Shown here piece by piece: positions 1-9,574 of a stretch of 64,000 nt of DNA. Position 1 is the stretch's first letter, and each line of letters opens with the position of its first letter. Source of the stretch: Halobellus captivus (GTDB taxonomy: Archaea > Halobacteriota > Halobacteria > Halobacteriales > Haloferacaceae); contig NZ_VJXQ01000002.1 in NCBI RefSeq assembly GCF_007655485.1, positions 431,183-495,182 on the forward strand, in the 5' to 3' direction. The position numbers and the translations under genes are program-made. The notes under the pieces are model-generated. The model did no database searches. It was not told where the DNA came from and was given only the letters and a program-made list of their open reading frames with translations.

Positions 1-1
1 C

Positions 2-274
2 CTCCGCAATGCCATCGAACACGGTGGGGGCGCGGTGCGAGTCGGCTGCGTTCCGGGCGGGTTCTACGTCGAAGACGACGGGCCGGGCATCCCGGCCGAC
101 GAACGCGAGCAGGTCTTCGAGTACGGCTACTCGACGACCCAAGGCGGGACGGGATTCGGCCTCTCGATCGTGCAACAGTGCGCGGCGTCGCACGGCTGGG
201 AGATCCGCGCGACCGAGAGCGACTCCGGCGGCGCGCGGTTCGAGGTCACCGGCGTCGACCTCGCGGAGGAGTGA
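2..274 (+). CDS. Sensor histidine kinase, C-terminal ATPase end (5' truncated by window)
   Basis: This is the end of a HATPase_c domain read in frame from the window edge. It contains the end of an N box ([10 protein letters not shown]), the G1 box DDGPGIP and the G2 box GTGFGLSIV, and then stops. The protein would autophosphorylate a histidine with ATP and signal to a response regulator. The sensor part lies outside the window, so the stimulus is unknown. It is closely related to the kinase encoded at 1770-3404 on the other strand; 63 nt around the G1 box differ from that gene by a single base. Family is certain; substrate and start cannot be seen. Confidence 0.93.
   Translation, partial: LRNAIEHGGGAVRVGCVPGGFYVEDDGPGIPADEREQVFEYGYSTTQGGTGFGLSIVQQCAASHGWEIRATESDSGGARFEVTGVDLAEE
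59..121. repeat. 63-nt segment shared (inverted) with 1908..1970
   Basis: Positions 59-121 and the reverse complement of 1908-1970 match at 62 of 63 bases, including synonymous positions. Both segments encode the [17 protein letters not shown] stretch of two histidine kinases. Flanking sequence diverges quickly. The match is either a recent duplication remnant or the product of gene conversion between paralogues. Confidence 0.85.
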
Positions 275-325
275 CTCGGGTGTCTGAACGAGAGGAGATC
301 CGAACCGCCGCCGCGCATCGCATTT

Positions 326-366
326 CGCGCCTCTCCTCACCTACTCATACGCGCCTCTCCTCACCT
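326..366. repeat. Tandem repeat, 17-bp identical core, period 24 bp
   Basis: The 17-bp core CGCGCCTCTCCTCACCT occurs at 326-342 and again at 350-366. The second copy contains the stop codon and last codons of the RAD55-like gene on the minus strand. It belongs to a family of short intergenic tandem duplications found across the window. Confidence 0.85.
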
Positions 367-1197
367 GATCTTTCGCACGTCGCTGACGTCGAAGCCGCCC
401 TCGTGAATCTCGGTCTCGAACCGGACGATGTTCTCGCGTTCGATCTGCGAGAGGACGCCGCGGAACTCCTGGACGACCATCGTCCGCGCGCGTTTCGATC
501 CGCCGGACTCCCACTCGAACTGCAGCGTCCCGTCGGCGGCGTCGATCAGGTGACCGAGTTCGGTCCGTGCGAGCGCCTCGCGGCTGGCGTACGCCAACAC
601 GAGGCCGTCCCAGCGGTGTGCGGCCTTGCCGAGCCCGCGCAACAGCATCGCGATGTCGTTCCAGGTCATCTCGTCGGAGATCGCCGCGAGGAGGTCCGTG
701 ATCGAGTCGATGACGACGAGGTTCCCCGGCGCGTGGGCGTTGAGGTGACGTCCGAGCGCCGTGAGGACCGACGCTCGCTCCTCGCGACCGCCGAGGTCCT
801 GTAGCGTCGTCGTCTCGCCTAAGTACCACTCGCGCGGGACCGGGCTCAACTGGAAGTATTCCGGAGAGAAGTCGCGAACGGAGATCTGATCCGCCGCGGC
901 CCTCACGAGGTCGTCGTCGAGCACGTACGACATCTCCCGATACAGGTTCTCCTCCCCGTCGGTAAAGGAGAGGTAGTGAACATTCTCGGGGAGCCTGGCG
1001 TCGTCGTGAAGGTCGCCGTAGTGGAGTCCGAACAGCTCGGGATCGACGTGCGCGACGGCGTTCATCGTCGCGCTCGTGTACATAAACTCCCGCGCGCCCG
1101 CCCCCGGTTCCCCGACGAGGAGCACGACCGTCCCCGACGGCGCGCCGCCGCCGACGACGCTGTCGAAGTGGGACACGCCGAACGGGATGCGATCCAT
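361..1197 (-). CDS. RAD55/KaiC-like (HTR-like) protein with degenerate Walker A
   Basis: A RecA-fold protein of 278 aa. It opens with the KaiC/RAD55 pattern IPFGVSHFDSVVGGG and has a Walker-B-like strand NLVVIDSITDLLA near residue 165. The P-loop position reads GEPGAGAREF, so the usual Lys-Ser/Thr of GxxxxGK(S/T) is missing and ATP hydrolysis is doubtful. Such proteins are common in haloarchaea, often beside signal-transduction genes; here two histidine kinases lie nearby. ATG at 1197 is preferred over GTG at 1203 because a TTAAC-type TATA box near 1222-1230 sits about 29 bp upstream, as expected for a leaderless mRNA. Role unknown. Confidence 0.8.
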   Translation of the reverse strand: MDRIPFGVSHFDSVVGGGAPSGTVVLLVGEPGAGAREFMYTSATMNAVAHVDPELFGLHYGDLHDDARLPENVHYLSFTDGEENLYREMSYVLDDDLVRAAADQISVRDFSPEYFQLSPVPREWYLGETTTLQDLGGREERASVLTALGRHLNAHAPGNLVVIDSITDLLAAISDEMTWNDIAMLLRGLGKAAHRWDGLVLAYASREALARTELGHLIDAADGTLQFEWESGGSKRARTMVVQEFRGVLSQIERENIVRFETEIHEGGFDVSDVRKIR

Positions 1198-1320
1198 ACG
1201 CACCCGTCTCGGGCGTCGCCGTTAACCGTTTCGGGCAACCGGGGACAGCAACCGTTCTCTCGGACGTGAGATATCGAAGAACCAGTTACGGGAGCGGATC
1301 CCGAACCTCTCGGACCGACG

Positions 1321-1647
1321 TCAGGGCAGCGGACAGAGACTCGCGGTGAAGACGGCGACCTCGTCGGCCTCGTTGCGCGCGCCGTGGACGGCCCCGCGGT
1401 CGTGCCGGACCACGCCGGGAGCGTCGACGGTCTCAGTCTCCCCGTCGCGCACGACGGCGACAGCGCCTTCGAGCACGTGGAAGACGTTCGTGCTCTCGGC
1501 GTGTTCGTGCGGTTCGAGTTCGGCTCCGGGACCGAGCGCGAACGCCTTCACGAGCACGTCGTCGGTGACCACGAGCTCTGCGGTCTGGATCTCTCCGTCG
1601 TCGGGGTCGAGCGTCGAACGGACGTCGTCGTACAGGTCGAGTGCCAT
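1321..1647 (-). CDS. Small cupin-domain protein
   Basis: A 108-aa single-domain cupin. The first cupin motif is visible as PGAELEPHEHAESTNVFHVL (two His plus downstream Glu) and the second as VRHDRGAVHGARN near residues 78-90. These are the usual metal ligands of the beta-barrel. Substrates cannot be deduced; small cupins include sugar isomerases, dioxygenases and binding proteins. A CCTATAGG box at 1668-1676 lies 25 bp before the ATG, indicating a leaderless transcript. It is transcribed away from the kinase at 1770-3404 and has no evident operon partner. Confidence 0.85.
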   Translation of the reverse strand: MALDLYDDVRSTLDPDDGEIQTAELVVTDDVLVKAFALGPGAELEPHEHAESTNVFHVLEGAVAVVRDGETETVDAPGVVRHDRGAVHGARNEADEVAVFTASLCPLP

Positions 1648-1769
1648 ACCTGAGCGGTGCGGCGGAACCGCCTATAGGTTGTCGGTCGCGCGCACGTGCG
1701 ATGACGACAGAGGTGAACCGGGGACTATACGGTGATGAATCGATGGCTCGACCGTGGAAAGTCGATGGA

Positions 1770-3404
1770 TCAGTCCGTTCGGACCTCGAAGCGTGCGCCG
1801 CCGTCCGTCCCCTCGGCCGCCCGAATCTCCCAGCCGTGGGCGTCGACGATCTCGGAGACGATAGCGAGGCCAAATCCGGTTCCGTCGGTGGACGTCGTGT
1901 ACCCTGCCTCGAAGATCTGCTCGCGTTCGTCGGCCGGGATGCCCGGCCCGTCGTCTTCGACGTAGAACCCCGGCCCGTCATCGAGGGGGCCGACTGTCAC
2001 CGTGACGTCGCCGCCGCCGTGTTCGACGGCGTTTCGAAACAGGTTCTCGAACAGTTGCTGGAGGCGTTCTGGGTCCGCGATAACCCGCAGTCCCGCCTCG
2101 GTATCGACCGAGAACGACGCTTCCTTGGACGCGATCATTCCCCACGACCGCTCCGCGAGGACACCGATATCGACGGGTTCGGTCTCGTCGATTGCGACGC
2201 CCTCGCGGGCGAGAGTCAGCATCTCCTCGATGAGCTGTTCCATCCGCCTGTGCGCCCTGACGACCGGTTCGAGATGCTCGATTTCGTCCTCGTCGATGGC
2301 GAGTTCGACCCGCCCCTTCGCGACCTGTAGCGGGTTGCGGAGGTCGTGTGAGACGATACTCGCGAACTGTTCGAGCTTCTCGTTTTTCGATTCGAGCTCC
2401 TTGCGATACTGTTCGCGGTGCGTCACATCGGTCAGGACGATCGACCTGCCCGTCTGTGCGCTCCCGGTCGTGAACGGGTTCGAGGAGACGTTGTAGTACC
2501 TGGTCGTGTCTCCGTCCTCGATTTCGAGTATCGACTCGGGATCGTCGACCGCGTCGAGCAGCTCCGGGGTCAACTCCCCCAAAGGCTCGTCGAGCGCGTT
2601 CGAGAGCGCGGGGAACAGCTCCGCCGCGCGTCGGTTGTAATCCCGGAGATCACCGCTTTCGTCGACGACGATAATCGGATCGGTCGTCTCGCCCGCGACC
2701 CTGACGAACTGGAACTGATCGAAGTACAGCGAGAACACGCCCACGGAGAACGCGGCCACGCCGATCGACGAGTAGGTGATGTCGAGGACGTAGGGAGAGA
2801 CCGCCCCCGCGACGTCGAGCAGCACCGGAATCGCGGTGAGGCCGATCAGCACGAACAGCGGGCGAGTGTCGGAGTTGACGCGGGTGAACAGCTCGAAGAG
2901 CATAAAGAAGCCGACGAACGCGAGCGCGTACGCCAGTCCCATCGCGACCCAGTGGAACGCCCGATGGCGCATTTCGAGGTACGCGAAGGGCGTCGTCGCG
3001 GACTCGGCCACGAAGTACCAGTTGTGAATCGGGTTCGTGAGCTTCACCGCGATAATCACGATGAACACGGCGACGAACGCGCGCCGCACGGTGGGGTTAC
3101 GGTGGATCGATCGGCCGGTGTAGGCCGAGCAGAAGTACAGCCACGGGCCGACAGAGGCGATACCGACGACGAGCCCGATGACGTAGGCACCGTATCTGAG
3201 CCCGACCGTCGGGAGCGTGAGGTATCCAACGTGTGCGGCCGCCCAGCCGCCGCTCGTCAGGAGCAACCAGCGGAGGCCGTCCCGGGTATCTTCGTCTTCG
3301 ATCTGTCTGGTTCGAGACACCGTCGCAAAGCAAACGATCGCAGCGGCGGCGAAGGCGAACACGTAGGCGCCGTACAGTGCGCTCTGCGAAGATAGCGGAA
3401 GCAT
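1770..3404 (-). CDS. Membrane sensor histidine kinase (7TM-PAS-HisKA-HATPase)
   Basis: A 544-aa kinase. Residues 1-228 form about seven membrane helices of the HisKA_7TM type. Residues about 235-325 are PAS-like (DPIIVVDESGDLRDYNRRA). The phosphoacceptor His353 lies in SIVSHDLRNPL. The ATPase domain follows, with the N box FENLFRNAVEHGG (451-463), G1 DDGPGIP and G2 GTGFGLAIV. ATG at 3404 was chosen because the first helix starts right after it; the frame stays open to 3785 but that extension is Arg/Pro/Ser-rich and not convincing. No response regulator is adjacent. A related kinase ends at 274 on the other strand and shares a near-identical 63-nt segment. Confidence 0.93.
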   Translation of the reverse strand: MLPLSSQSALYGAYVFAFAAAAIVCFATVSRTRQIEDEDTRDGLRWLLLTSGGWAAAHVGYLTLPTVGLRYGAYVIGLVVGIASVGPWLYFCSAYTGRSIHRNPTVRRAFVAVFIVIIAVKLTNPIHNWYFVAESATTPFAYLEMRHRAFHWVAMGLAYALAFVGFFMLFELFTRVNSDTRPLFVLIGLTAIPVLLDVAGAVSPYVLDITYSSIGVAAFSVGVFSLYFDQFQFVRVAGETTDPIIVVDESGDLRDYNRRAAELFPALSNALDEPLGELTPELLDAVDDPESILEIEDGDTTRYYNVSSNPFTTGSAQTGRSIVLTDVTHREQYRKELESKNEKLEQFASIVSHDLRNPLQVAKGRVELAIDEDEIEHLEPVVRAHRRMEQLIEEMLTLAREGVAIDETEPVDIGVLAERSWGMIASKEASFSVDTEAGLRVIADPERLQQLFENLFRNAVEHGGGDVTVTVGPLDDGPGFYVEDDGPGIPADEREQIFEAGYTTSTDGTGFGLAIVSEIVDAHGWEIRAAEGTDGGARFEVRTD

Positions 3405-3984
3405 CCGTATCGGTTTGCTCCCGAATTGGGAGGCACCATCATCAACCCACCGAATCGCGTGACCGATGAGTCCTGAACCGCGCGACTGGCGAGTCGCGAA
3501 TCCCCGAAAAGGGAGTGTCGATCGCGTGGATGGGGTACCATCCACAACCGGGTGCCTCTGTTCACCGGTCGCCGGTGGGGTCAGCGATCGGCAGCGGAGG
3601 TACCCTTGTTTCGGGCCGGTGGTCAGGCCAGCCGGCCGCGACGCCGACGAGGCCGAGACGGGAGCATCGGCGCACGTCGGCGCGTCGGTCCCGCGGTGAG
3701 AGGCCGAAGACGCCAGTGGGGAGGCGTCCGCGGCCCCTCGAACGGGTGAGACGGCCGCACCGACCATCCATCGGGGCGGCCGCACAGCGACGTCGCGCGG
3801 CGCGGCACGACGTCGCAGTCACTGCTTACTCGGGAGGGAACTTCAACCGGCCCGACGGTCAATCCGATTTCACTGCTCTTCGACGATCAAATCCGGCTAA
3901 ATTCGGGTAAATCATCACACTTCCTTGCCGGTATTTTTCTCGATCGTCCGACGCCTTTTGTACGATGCCGCGCCAACGCGGCGT
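3405..3984. other. Long gene-free divergent spacer with a hairpin at 3481-3498
   Basis: About 580 bp separate the divergent kinase and HD genes. Frames here give only Arg/Ser-rich translations typical of antisense or noncoding haloarchaeal DNA. A perfect 7-bp inverted repeat, CGCGACT-GGCG-AGTCGCG, lies at 3481-3498. The right end becomes A+T-rich, and CCTTTTGTA at 3953-3961 lies about 28 bp before the ATG at 3985, so it is the likely TATA box. No other feature is evident. Confidence 0.5.
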
Positions 3985-5214
3985 ATGACCACGATCAAGG
4001 ACAGCGTCCACGACCACATCGAGGTCGATGGCGTCGCCGCCGCCCTCCTCGATACCGAGCCGGTGCAGCGACTCCGACACGTCAAGCAGTTGGGCACCGT
4101 CCAGTTGGTCTACCCCTCCGCAAACCACACGCGCTTCGAGCACTCACTCGGCGTCTATCACCTCGCGGACCGCGCGCTCTCTCACCTCGGGATCGAAGGA
4201 CCGCGGGCGGAGGAAATCCGCGCGGCGGCCCTGCTGCACGACGTCGGTCACGGACCCTACAGCCACAACGTCGAGCCCGTCACGCACCGCTACACCGGCA
4301 AGTACCACGACGACGTCCACGAGCTACTGGCCGGGGGGTCGGTGGGTGACACGCTCCGGGAGCACGATCTCGATCCCGCCCGCGTCGCCGACCTCGTCGC
4401 TGGCGAGGGCCAGTACGGCCAACTCGTCTCCGGCGAACTCGACGTCGATCGGATGGACTACCTCGTCCGCGACGCCCACCACACCGGCGTTCCCTACGGA
4501 ACGATCGACCACGAGCGACTCGTCCGCGAGCTCACGTTCGTCGACGGCGAGCTCGTGCTCGCGGAGGGGAACGTCCAGACGGCGGAGTCCCTGCTGCTCG
4601 CACGCGCGCTGATGAATCCCACCGTCTACCAGCACCACGTCGCCCGCATCTCGAAGGCGATGCTCCGACGCGGCGCGGAGCGACTGCTCGATCGGACGGA
4701 CCGCACCCCCGAGGAGCTCCGGCGGATGGACGACCACGACCTGCTGGTCGCGCTGCGAACGACCGAGGCGACGGCGGCGACCGCCCGGCGACTGCGGACC
4801 CGCGATCTGTACAAACGGTCGGTCTGGGCCGAGATTGACGCCGTTCCCGACGAGGTCGTCGACGCAGACTACGAGACGATCCGCGACCTCGAAGCCGAGA
4901 TCGCCTCGCGTTCGGACCTAACCGACGGCGAGGTCGTCGTCGACGTCCCGAAGCGCCCCGGGATGACGGAGTCGACCTCGCGGGTGATGGTGAGCGGCGA
5001 GATGCGACAGTTGGGCAAGCAGTCGCCCCTGGTTTCGGCGCTGCGGACGGCCCAGCGACAGCAGTGGCGGCTCGGCGTCTACGTACCCGAATCAGAGACG
5101 GACGCGGTCGGACGCGTGGCGGCCGAGACGCTCGGCCTCGACATCGACGGCGCGCTCGTCTCCGACGTTCGCCCCGGCGTGACGGCGACGCTCGACGAGT
5201 TCACGGAGTCGTGA
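3985..5214 (+). CDS. HD-domain phosphohydrolase (SAMHD1/dGTPase-like)
   Basis: A 409-aa HD-superfamily protein. Metal ligands are visible as His53 in RFEHSLGVYHL, the His85-Asp86 doublet in ALLHDVGHGPYSH and a downstream Asp in LDVDRMDYLVRDAHHTG. This layout matches archaeal and bacterial SAMHD1-like deoxynucleotide triphosphohydrolases; the true substrate is not shown. The C-terminal third is mixed helix/strand without known motifs. ATG at 3985 is chosen because of a TATA-like box about 28 bp upstream and because the conserved sequence starts TTIKDSVHDHI; the frame opens at 3925 but that part is unrelated. Monocistronic. Confidence 0.88.
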   Translation: MTTIKDSVHDHIEVDGVAAALLDTEPVQRLRHVKQLGTVQLVYPSANHTRFEHSLGVYHLADRALSHLGIEGPRAEEIRAAALLHDVGHGPYSHNVEPVTHRYTGKYHDDVHELLAGGSVGDTLREHDLDPARVADLVAGEGQYGQLVSGELDVDRMDYLVRDAHHTGVPYGTIDHERLVRELTFVDGELVLAEGNVQTAESLLLARALMNPTVYQHHVARISKAMLRRGAERLLDRTDRTPEELRRMDDHDLLVALRTTEATAATARRLRTRDLYKRSVWAEIDAVPDEVVDADYETIRDLEAEIASRSDLTDGEVVVDVPKRPGMTESTSRVMVSGEMRQLGKQSPLVSALRTAQRQQWRLGVYVPESETDAVGRVAAETLGLDIDGALVSDVRPGVTATLDEFTES

Positions 5215-5250
5215 ACGAAGTCGTGGATGGTGTCGTGAACGAAGTCGTGG
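5208..5250. repeat. Tandem repeat, 19-bp identical core, period 24 bp
   Basis: GTCGTGAACGAAGTCGTGG occurs at 5208-5226 and 5232-5250. The first copy contains the stop codon of the HD-domain gene (TGA at 5212-5214). It is one of five loci in the window with a period of exactly 24 bp. Confidence 0.92.
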
Positions 5251-5326
5251 GTGGATTCGTCCCGATCGGCGCGACACCCGCGCCGCTTCGGGAGTTTCAA
5301 GCCGCTGTACCGGCGATGCGTATGCA

Positions 5327-6340
5327 ATGATTGTCGAGGGAACGGTACTGCGTGGTCCCGAACTCGAACCCATCAGAGGGCGCGTTATCGTCGAAGAAGG
5401 TGCAATCGTCGCGGTCGAGGAGGCGGACGTGTACTCCGAGGACGTCGTCCTCCCGGCGTTCGTCAACGCGCACACCCACCTCGGCGACTCCATCGCCAAG
5501 GAGGCCGGTGCGGGCCTCTCACTCGACGAACTCGTCGCGCCGCCGGACGGCCTGAAACACCGGTTGCTCAGAGAGGCCAGCCGCGAGGAGACCGTCGAGG
5601 CGATGCGCCGGTCGCTCCGGCTGATGGCCGACACCGGCACGGCCGCCTGCCTCGAATTCAGAGAGGGCGACGTCGAGGGCGTCGAGTACATACGCGAGGC
5701 CGCCGCGGGCCTCCCGATCGAGCCGGTTGTCCTCGGACGCGAATCGGAGGCGGCGATGCGCGAGTCGGACGGCTTCGGCGCGTCGGGCGCGCGCGACGGC
5801 GACTTCGACCGCCTGCGGAACGCCACCCGAGCGGCCGGAAAGCTGTTCGGGATCCACGCGGGCGAGCGCGACCCCCACGACATCAACCCCGCGCTGGATC
5901 TCGCGCCCGACTTCGTGGTCCATATGGTCCACCCCGAGTCGCTCCATTACGAGCGCCTCGCCGACAACGACGTCCCCGTCGTCGTCTGTCCGCGATCGAA
6001 CCTCGTCACCGGCGTCGGCGTCCCGCCGATCCGCGAACTCGTCGCGCGGACGACCGTCGCCCTCGGCACCGACAACGTGATGTTGAACTCGCCGTCGATG
6101 TTCCGAGAGATGGAGTTCGCCGCCAAACTCGCCGACGTGCCCGCGACCGAAGTACTCAAAATGGCGACCGTCAACGGGGCCGAGATCGCGGGCCTGGACT
6201 GCGGCGTCATCGAACCCGGCCGCGACGCGAAGCTACTCGTCCTCGACGGCGATTCCAACAACCTCGCGGGCGCGCAGGATATCGTTCGCGCGGTCGTCCG
6301 CCGCGCCGGTGCGGCGGACGTGAAGAACGTGCTGTTGTGA
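5327..6340 (+). CDS. Amidohydrolase-superfamily (cytosine/chlorohydrolase-type) deaminase
   Basis: A 337-aa metal-dependent hydrolase of the COG0402 type. It has the early beta-sandwich segment ending in VLPAFVNAHTHLGDS (HxH metal pair), a middle His in FGIHAGERD, a second in VVHMVHPESLHYE, and the late Asp in VALGTDNVMLNSPSMF. These are the expected ligands for a mononuclear aminohydrolase. It is about 100 aa shorter than typical family members such as the one at 38852-40156, mostly in the middle. The substrate is probably a nucleobase or related heterocycle, by family only. It starts 112 bp after the HD gene, past a tandem repeat. Confidence 0.82.
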   Translation: MIVEGTVLRGPELEPIRGRVIVEEGAIVAVEEADVYSEDVVLPAFVNAHTHLGDSIAKEAGAGLSLDELVAPPDGLKHRLLREASREETVEAMRRSLRLMADTGTAACLEFREGDVEGVEYIREAAAGLPIEPVVLGRESEAAMRESDGFGASGARDGDFDRLRNATRAAGKLFGIHAGERDPHDINPALDLAPDFVVHMVHPESLHYERLADNDVPVVVCPRSNLVTGVGVPPIRELVARTTVALGTDNVMLNSPSMFREMEFAAKLADVPATEVLKMATVNGAEIAGLDCGVIEPGRDAKLLVLDGDSNNLAGAQDIVRAVVRRAGAADVKNVLL

Positions 6341-6520
6341 GATTTCCTCAGCGAGCGCGTTATCCGGGCGAAAACACTTTACTTGCTGTCTATTATCTGT
6401 CGTGATGCGTCCGCGACTCGACCGCGGATGCAGGATCCGAGCGGCCGCTCACCGGATGGCACCAGTAGCGGTCCTCGCGATCCGTTCGAAAACGCGCGCC
6501 GCGGCGGATCTTCTACTCGG

Positions 6521-6847
6521 TTATCGCAGGCTGTCGAGCAGTTCCTCGGCGACGATGTCGGCCGATAAGAGCGCGGGGTCGACCGCGAGGTCGGTCTGTC
6601 CGCGTGCGAACTCCGGCAGGGAGTCGCGACTGTAGGTGAAAACCCTGATGTCGGGGTTCGTCTCCTTCGCGACCGGGATCGCCGAGGCGTCGTCCATCTC
6701 CGTGAGGACGAGGGCCCTCGCATCCTGGATCCCGGCGTCGACGAGGGACTCGCGCGTCGCGATTCCCTCGATTCGGACGACGTCAGCACCCAGCGATTCG
6801 AGCGCGTCGCCGAGGCCGTCGGCGTCGGATCCGGTGAGCAGAATCAT
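6521..6847 (-). CDS. Small Rossmann-like protein of the pyrG-guaA operon
   Basis: A 108-aa protein resembling only the first half of an RCK_N/TrkA-N domain ([20 protein letters not shown], then an acidic strand end VVRIEG). It lacks a clear GxGxxG motif. In haloarchaea this family lies next to pyrG and guaA and is sometimes labelled CTP synthetase, which it is not; the real CTP synthase is at 7761-9419. Its start codon overlaps the guaA stop by four bases (ATGA), so translation is coupled. Last gene of a three-gene operon. A regulatory or nucleotide-sensing role is a guess. Confidence 0.75.
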   Translation of the reverse strand: MILLTGSDADGLGDALESLGADVVRIEGIATRESLVDAGIQDARALVLTEMDDASAIPVAKETNPDIRVFTYSRDSLPEFARGQTDLAVDPALLSADIVAEELLDSLR

Positions 6848-7761
6848 TCGTACTCGATCGTCGCGGGCGGTTTATGCGTGACGTCGTAGACGACGCGGGC
6901 GACGTTCTCGTTCTCGCCGGTGATCCGCGATTGGATGCGCTGGAGCGTCTTCCACGGGAGTTCCTGCGCGCGAGCGGTCATCCCGTCACGGGACTCGACG
7001 GAGCGGACCGAGACGATCCAGCCGTGAACGCGGTTGTCGCCTTTCACGCCCGTCGCCTTCCCGACGACCGCGGCGAACGCCTGCCACGGGTCGTGCTCGG
7101 CCGTCTCCTCCTCGACGATGTGGCACGCCTCGCGAGCGACCTGCACGTTCTCTCGCGTCACCTCGCCGACGACGCGGATCGCCAGTCCCGGGCCGGGGAA
7201 CGGCATCCGCTCGGAGATGATCGCTTCGAGGTCGAGGCCGCGAGCGACCTCGCGGACCTCGTCTTTGTACAGTTCTCGTACCGGCTCGACGAGCCCCTCG
7301 AAGTCGACGACGTCCGGGAGACCGCCGACGTTGTGGTGGGACTTGATGTTGCCCTCCGACTCGATGCGGTCCGGATAGATCGTCCCCTGCACGAGGTAGT
7401 CGGCGTCGGCCGATTTCGCCTCGCGTTCGAACTCGCGGATGAACTGTTCGCCGATCGCGTGACGCTTCTCCTCGGGATCGACGATCCCCGCGAGCGCGTC
7501 GAGGAAGCGGTCCTGCGCCTCGACGACGCGCAGCGACTCCATATAGTCGAACGTCTCGCGGATCTGATCGGTCTCGCCCTTCCGCATCAACCCGGTGTCG
7601 ACGTAGACGGGCGTGAGCCGGTCGCCGATCGCGCGGTACGCGAGGGCGGCGGCCACGGAGGAGTCGACGCCGCCCGAGAGGGCGATGACCGCGTTCGCGT
7701 CGCCGACCTGTTCTTCGATCTCTGCCACTGCGTCGTCAATGAAGGATTCTACGTTCACCAT
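6844..7761 (-). CDS. guaAb: GMP synthase, ATP-pyrophosphatase subunit
   Basis: A 305-aa ATP-PPase plus dimerisation domain of GMP synthetase. It adenylates XMP and transfers ammonia to give GMP. The PP-loop SGGVDSS lies at residues 29-35. The C-terminal part has the conserved [13 protein letters not shown] and ends in [11 protein letters not shown], the classical GuaA terminus. Archaea encode the glutaminase (GuaAa) separately, and it is not in this window. The ATG overlaps the pyrG stop by one base (TAATG), followed by the small Rossmann protein, so GTP and CTP synthesis are coupled in one transcript. Confidence 0.97.
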   Translation of the reverse strand: MVNVESFIDDAVAEIEEQVGDANAVIALSGGVDSSVAAALAYRAIGDRLTPVYVDTGLMRKGETDQIRETFDYMESLRVVEAQDRFLDALAGIVDPEEKRHAIGEQFIREFEREAKSADADYLVQGTIYPDRIESEGNIKSHHNVGGLPDVVDFEGLVEPVRELYKDEVREVARGLDLEAIISERMPFPGPGLAIRVVGEVTRENVQVAREACHIVEEETAEHDPWQAFAAVVGKATGVKGDNRVHGWIVSVRSVESRDGMTARAQELPWKTLQRIQSRITGENENVARVVYDVTHKPPATIEYE

Positions 7762-9419
7762 TAGGCTTGCACCTCTCTGTCCGAGCGCTCTCGGGCGTCC
7801 AGATCGCCAGCGATCGCGTCCAGGAGTCCCACGAACGGCGGGCTCGCCCGATCCGGCCGCGAGCGGAACTCGGGGTGGAACTGCGTGCCGAAGAAGTACG
7901 GGTGGTCCGTCCGTTCGAGGATCTCCATTCGGTTGTTGGCTCGACCGGAGAAGGTCAGCGGACCGTCCTCCAGTCGGTCGATGTACTCGGGGTTGACTTC
8001 GTAGCGGTGACGGTGCCGCTCGGTGCAGACCGTGTCGCCGTAGACCGTCTCCGCGAGCGAGCCCGATTCGATATCCGTGTCGTGCGCGCCGAGTCGCATC
8101 GTGCCGCCCATATCGTCGACCTCGTACTGCTCCGGGAGGATGTCGATGACCGGGTGCGGCGTGTCGGGCTCCAGTTCCGCGGAGTGCGCGCCGTCGAGAC
8201 CGAGCACGTTACGCGCGTGCTCGACGACCGCCATCTGGAAGCCGAGACAGAGACCGAGGAAGGGGACGTCGTTCTCGCGGCAGTACTGAATCGCTTTGAT
8301 CTTTCCGGCCGTCCCGCGCGAGCCGAACCCGCCGGGAACGACCACGCCGTCTGCCTCTTTTAACCGGTTTTCGTGGCGGTCGAGCATCTCGTCGGAGTCG
8401 ACCCACAGGACGTTCACCTCCGTCCGACGCTCGATCCCGGCGTGCTTCAGCGCCTCGTGGACGGACATATACGCGTCTTCGAGGTCGTATTTCCCCACTA
8501 GGGCGATGTCGACCTCCTCCGTTCGTTCGCGCGTCACGAGTTCGCGCCAGCGGTTGTCGCGCTCGGGCTTCGGCAGGGCCTCCGGTTCGAGGTCGAGCCG
8601 TTCCATCACGTACTCGTCGAGCCCCTCCTCTTCGACCATCAGCGGGACGTGGTAGACGTCCTCGACGTCGGAGTTCGAGAAGACCGCCTCCGTCGGGACG
8701 TCACAGAAGAGCGCGATCTTCTCTTTCGTCTCGGGATCGAGTTCGTTCTCACAGCGCCCGACGAGGATGTCGGGCTGAAGACCGATCGAGCGGAGTTCCT
8801 TCACCGAATGCTGCGTCGGCTTCGTCTTCTGCTCGCCGTTCTTCGAGTACGGCACGAGCGTGACGTGCGTAAAGAGGATGTCGCCGTCGTCTTCCTCGTG
8901 GGAGAACTGCCGGAGCGCTTCCAGGTAGGGCATCCCCTCGATGTCGCCGACGGTGCCGCCGACCTCGACGATGCAGACGTCGGTCCCCTCGGCGGCCTCC
9001 CTGATCCGGCGTTTGATGTCGTCGGTGATGTGCGGGATGATCTGGACGGTCTTTCCGAGGTAGTCGCCCGCGCGCTCCTTCTCGATGACGTGCTGATAGG
9101 TCTTCCCCGTGGTGACGTTGTGATCGGAGGTCATATCGACGCCGAGGAAGCGCTCGTAGTTCCCCAAATCGAGGTCGACCTCGCCGCCGTCCTTTAGCAC
9201 ATAGACCTCGCCGTGCTGGTAGGGGTTCATCGTCCCCGCGTCGACGTTGAGGTACGGATCGATCTTGACCGCGGTCACGTCGAATCCGGCGTTCGACAGC
9301 AGGCGGCCGGTACTCGCGGCGGTGATACCCTTGCCCAGCCCGGACATCACCCCGCCGGTCACGAAAATGAACTTCCGACCCAGTGAGGGGTCGTACCCGG
9401 TGTCGGGTTCCTTCGGCAT
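7761..9419 (-). CDS. pyrG: CTP synthase
   Basis: A 552-aa enzyme that makes CTP from UTP, ATP and glutamine. The N-terminal synthetase domain begins [17 protein letters not shown], the classic P-loop. The C-terminal class I glutaminase has the nucleophile Cys in [13 protein letters not shown] and the His-Glu pair in [13 protein letters not shown]. The length is normal for the family (about 530-560). ATG at 9419 is used because homology starts there; the frame stays open upstream but that part is unlike PyrG. First gene of the pyrG-guaAb-Rossmann operon. Confidence 0.98.
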   Translation of the reverse strand: MPKEPDTGYDPSLGRKFIFVTGGVMSGLGKGITAASTGRLLSNAGFDVTAVKIDPYLNVDAGTMNPYQHGEVYVLKDGGEVDLDLGNYERFLGVDMTSDHNVTTGKTYQHVIEKERAGDYLGKTVQIIPHITDDIKRRIREAAEGTDVCIVEVGGTVGDIEGMPYLEALRQFSHEEDDGDILFTHVTLVPYSKNGEQKTKPTQHSVKELRSIGLQPDILVGRCENELDPETKEKIALFCDVPTEAVFSNSDVEDVYHVPLMVEEEGLDEYVMERLDLEPEALPKPERDNRWRELVTRERTEEVDIALVGKYDLEDAYMSVHEALKHAGIERRTEVNVLWVDSDEMLDRHENRLKEADGVVVPGGFGSRGTAGKIKAIQYCRENDVPFLGLCLGFQMAVVEHARNVLGLDGAHSAELEPDTPHPVIDILPEQYEVDDMGGTMRLGAHDTDIESGSLAETVYGDTVCTERHRHRYEVNPEYIDRLEDGPLTFSGRANNRMEILERTDHPYFFGTQFHPEFRSRPDRASPPFVGLLDAIAGDLDARERSDREVQA

Positions 9420-9574
9420 ACCGAGTGTGCGCGAGGCCCCGTCAAAACCGTTTCGGAGCGGACGATCCCCTGCGAAACCCCCGCACGCGTTCCTCACGGT
9501 TGTTCCGCGAATTCGGCCCGCCGCGGCATCGACGCGACGGTCGACGGCGTCATCGAGTGTGTCGTATAGAGCGG

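Noticed and set aside
3405-3785. N-terminal extension of the 1770-3404 kinase by 127 residues
   Set aside because: The extension is Arg/Pro/Ser-rich, lacks conserved character and precedes a natural membrane-helix start at 3404.
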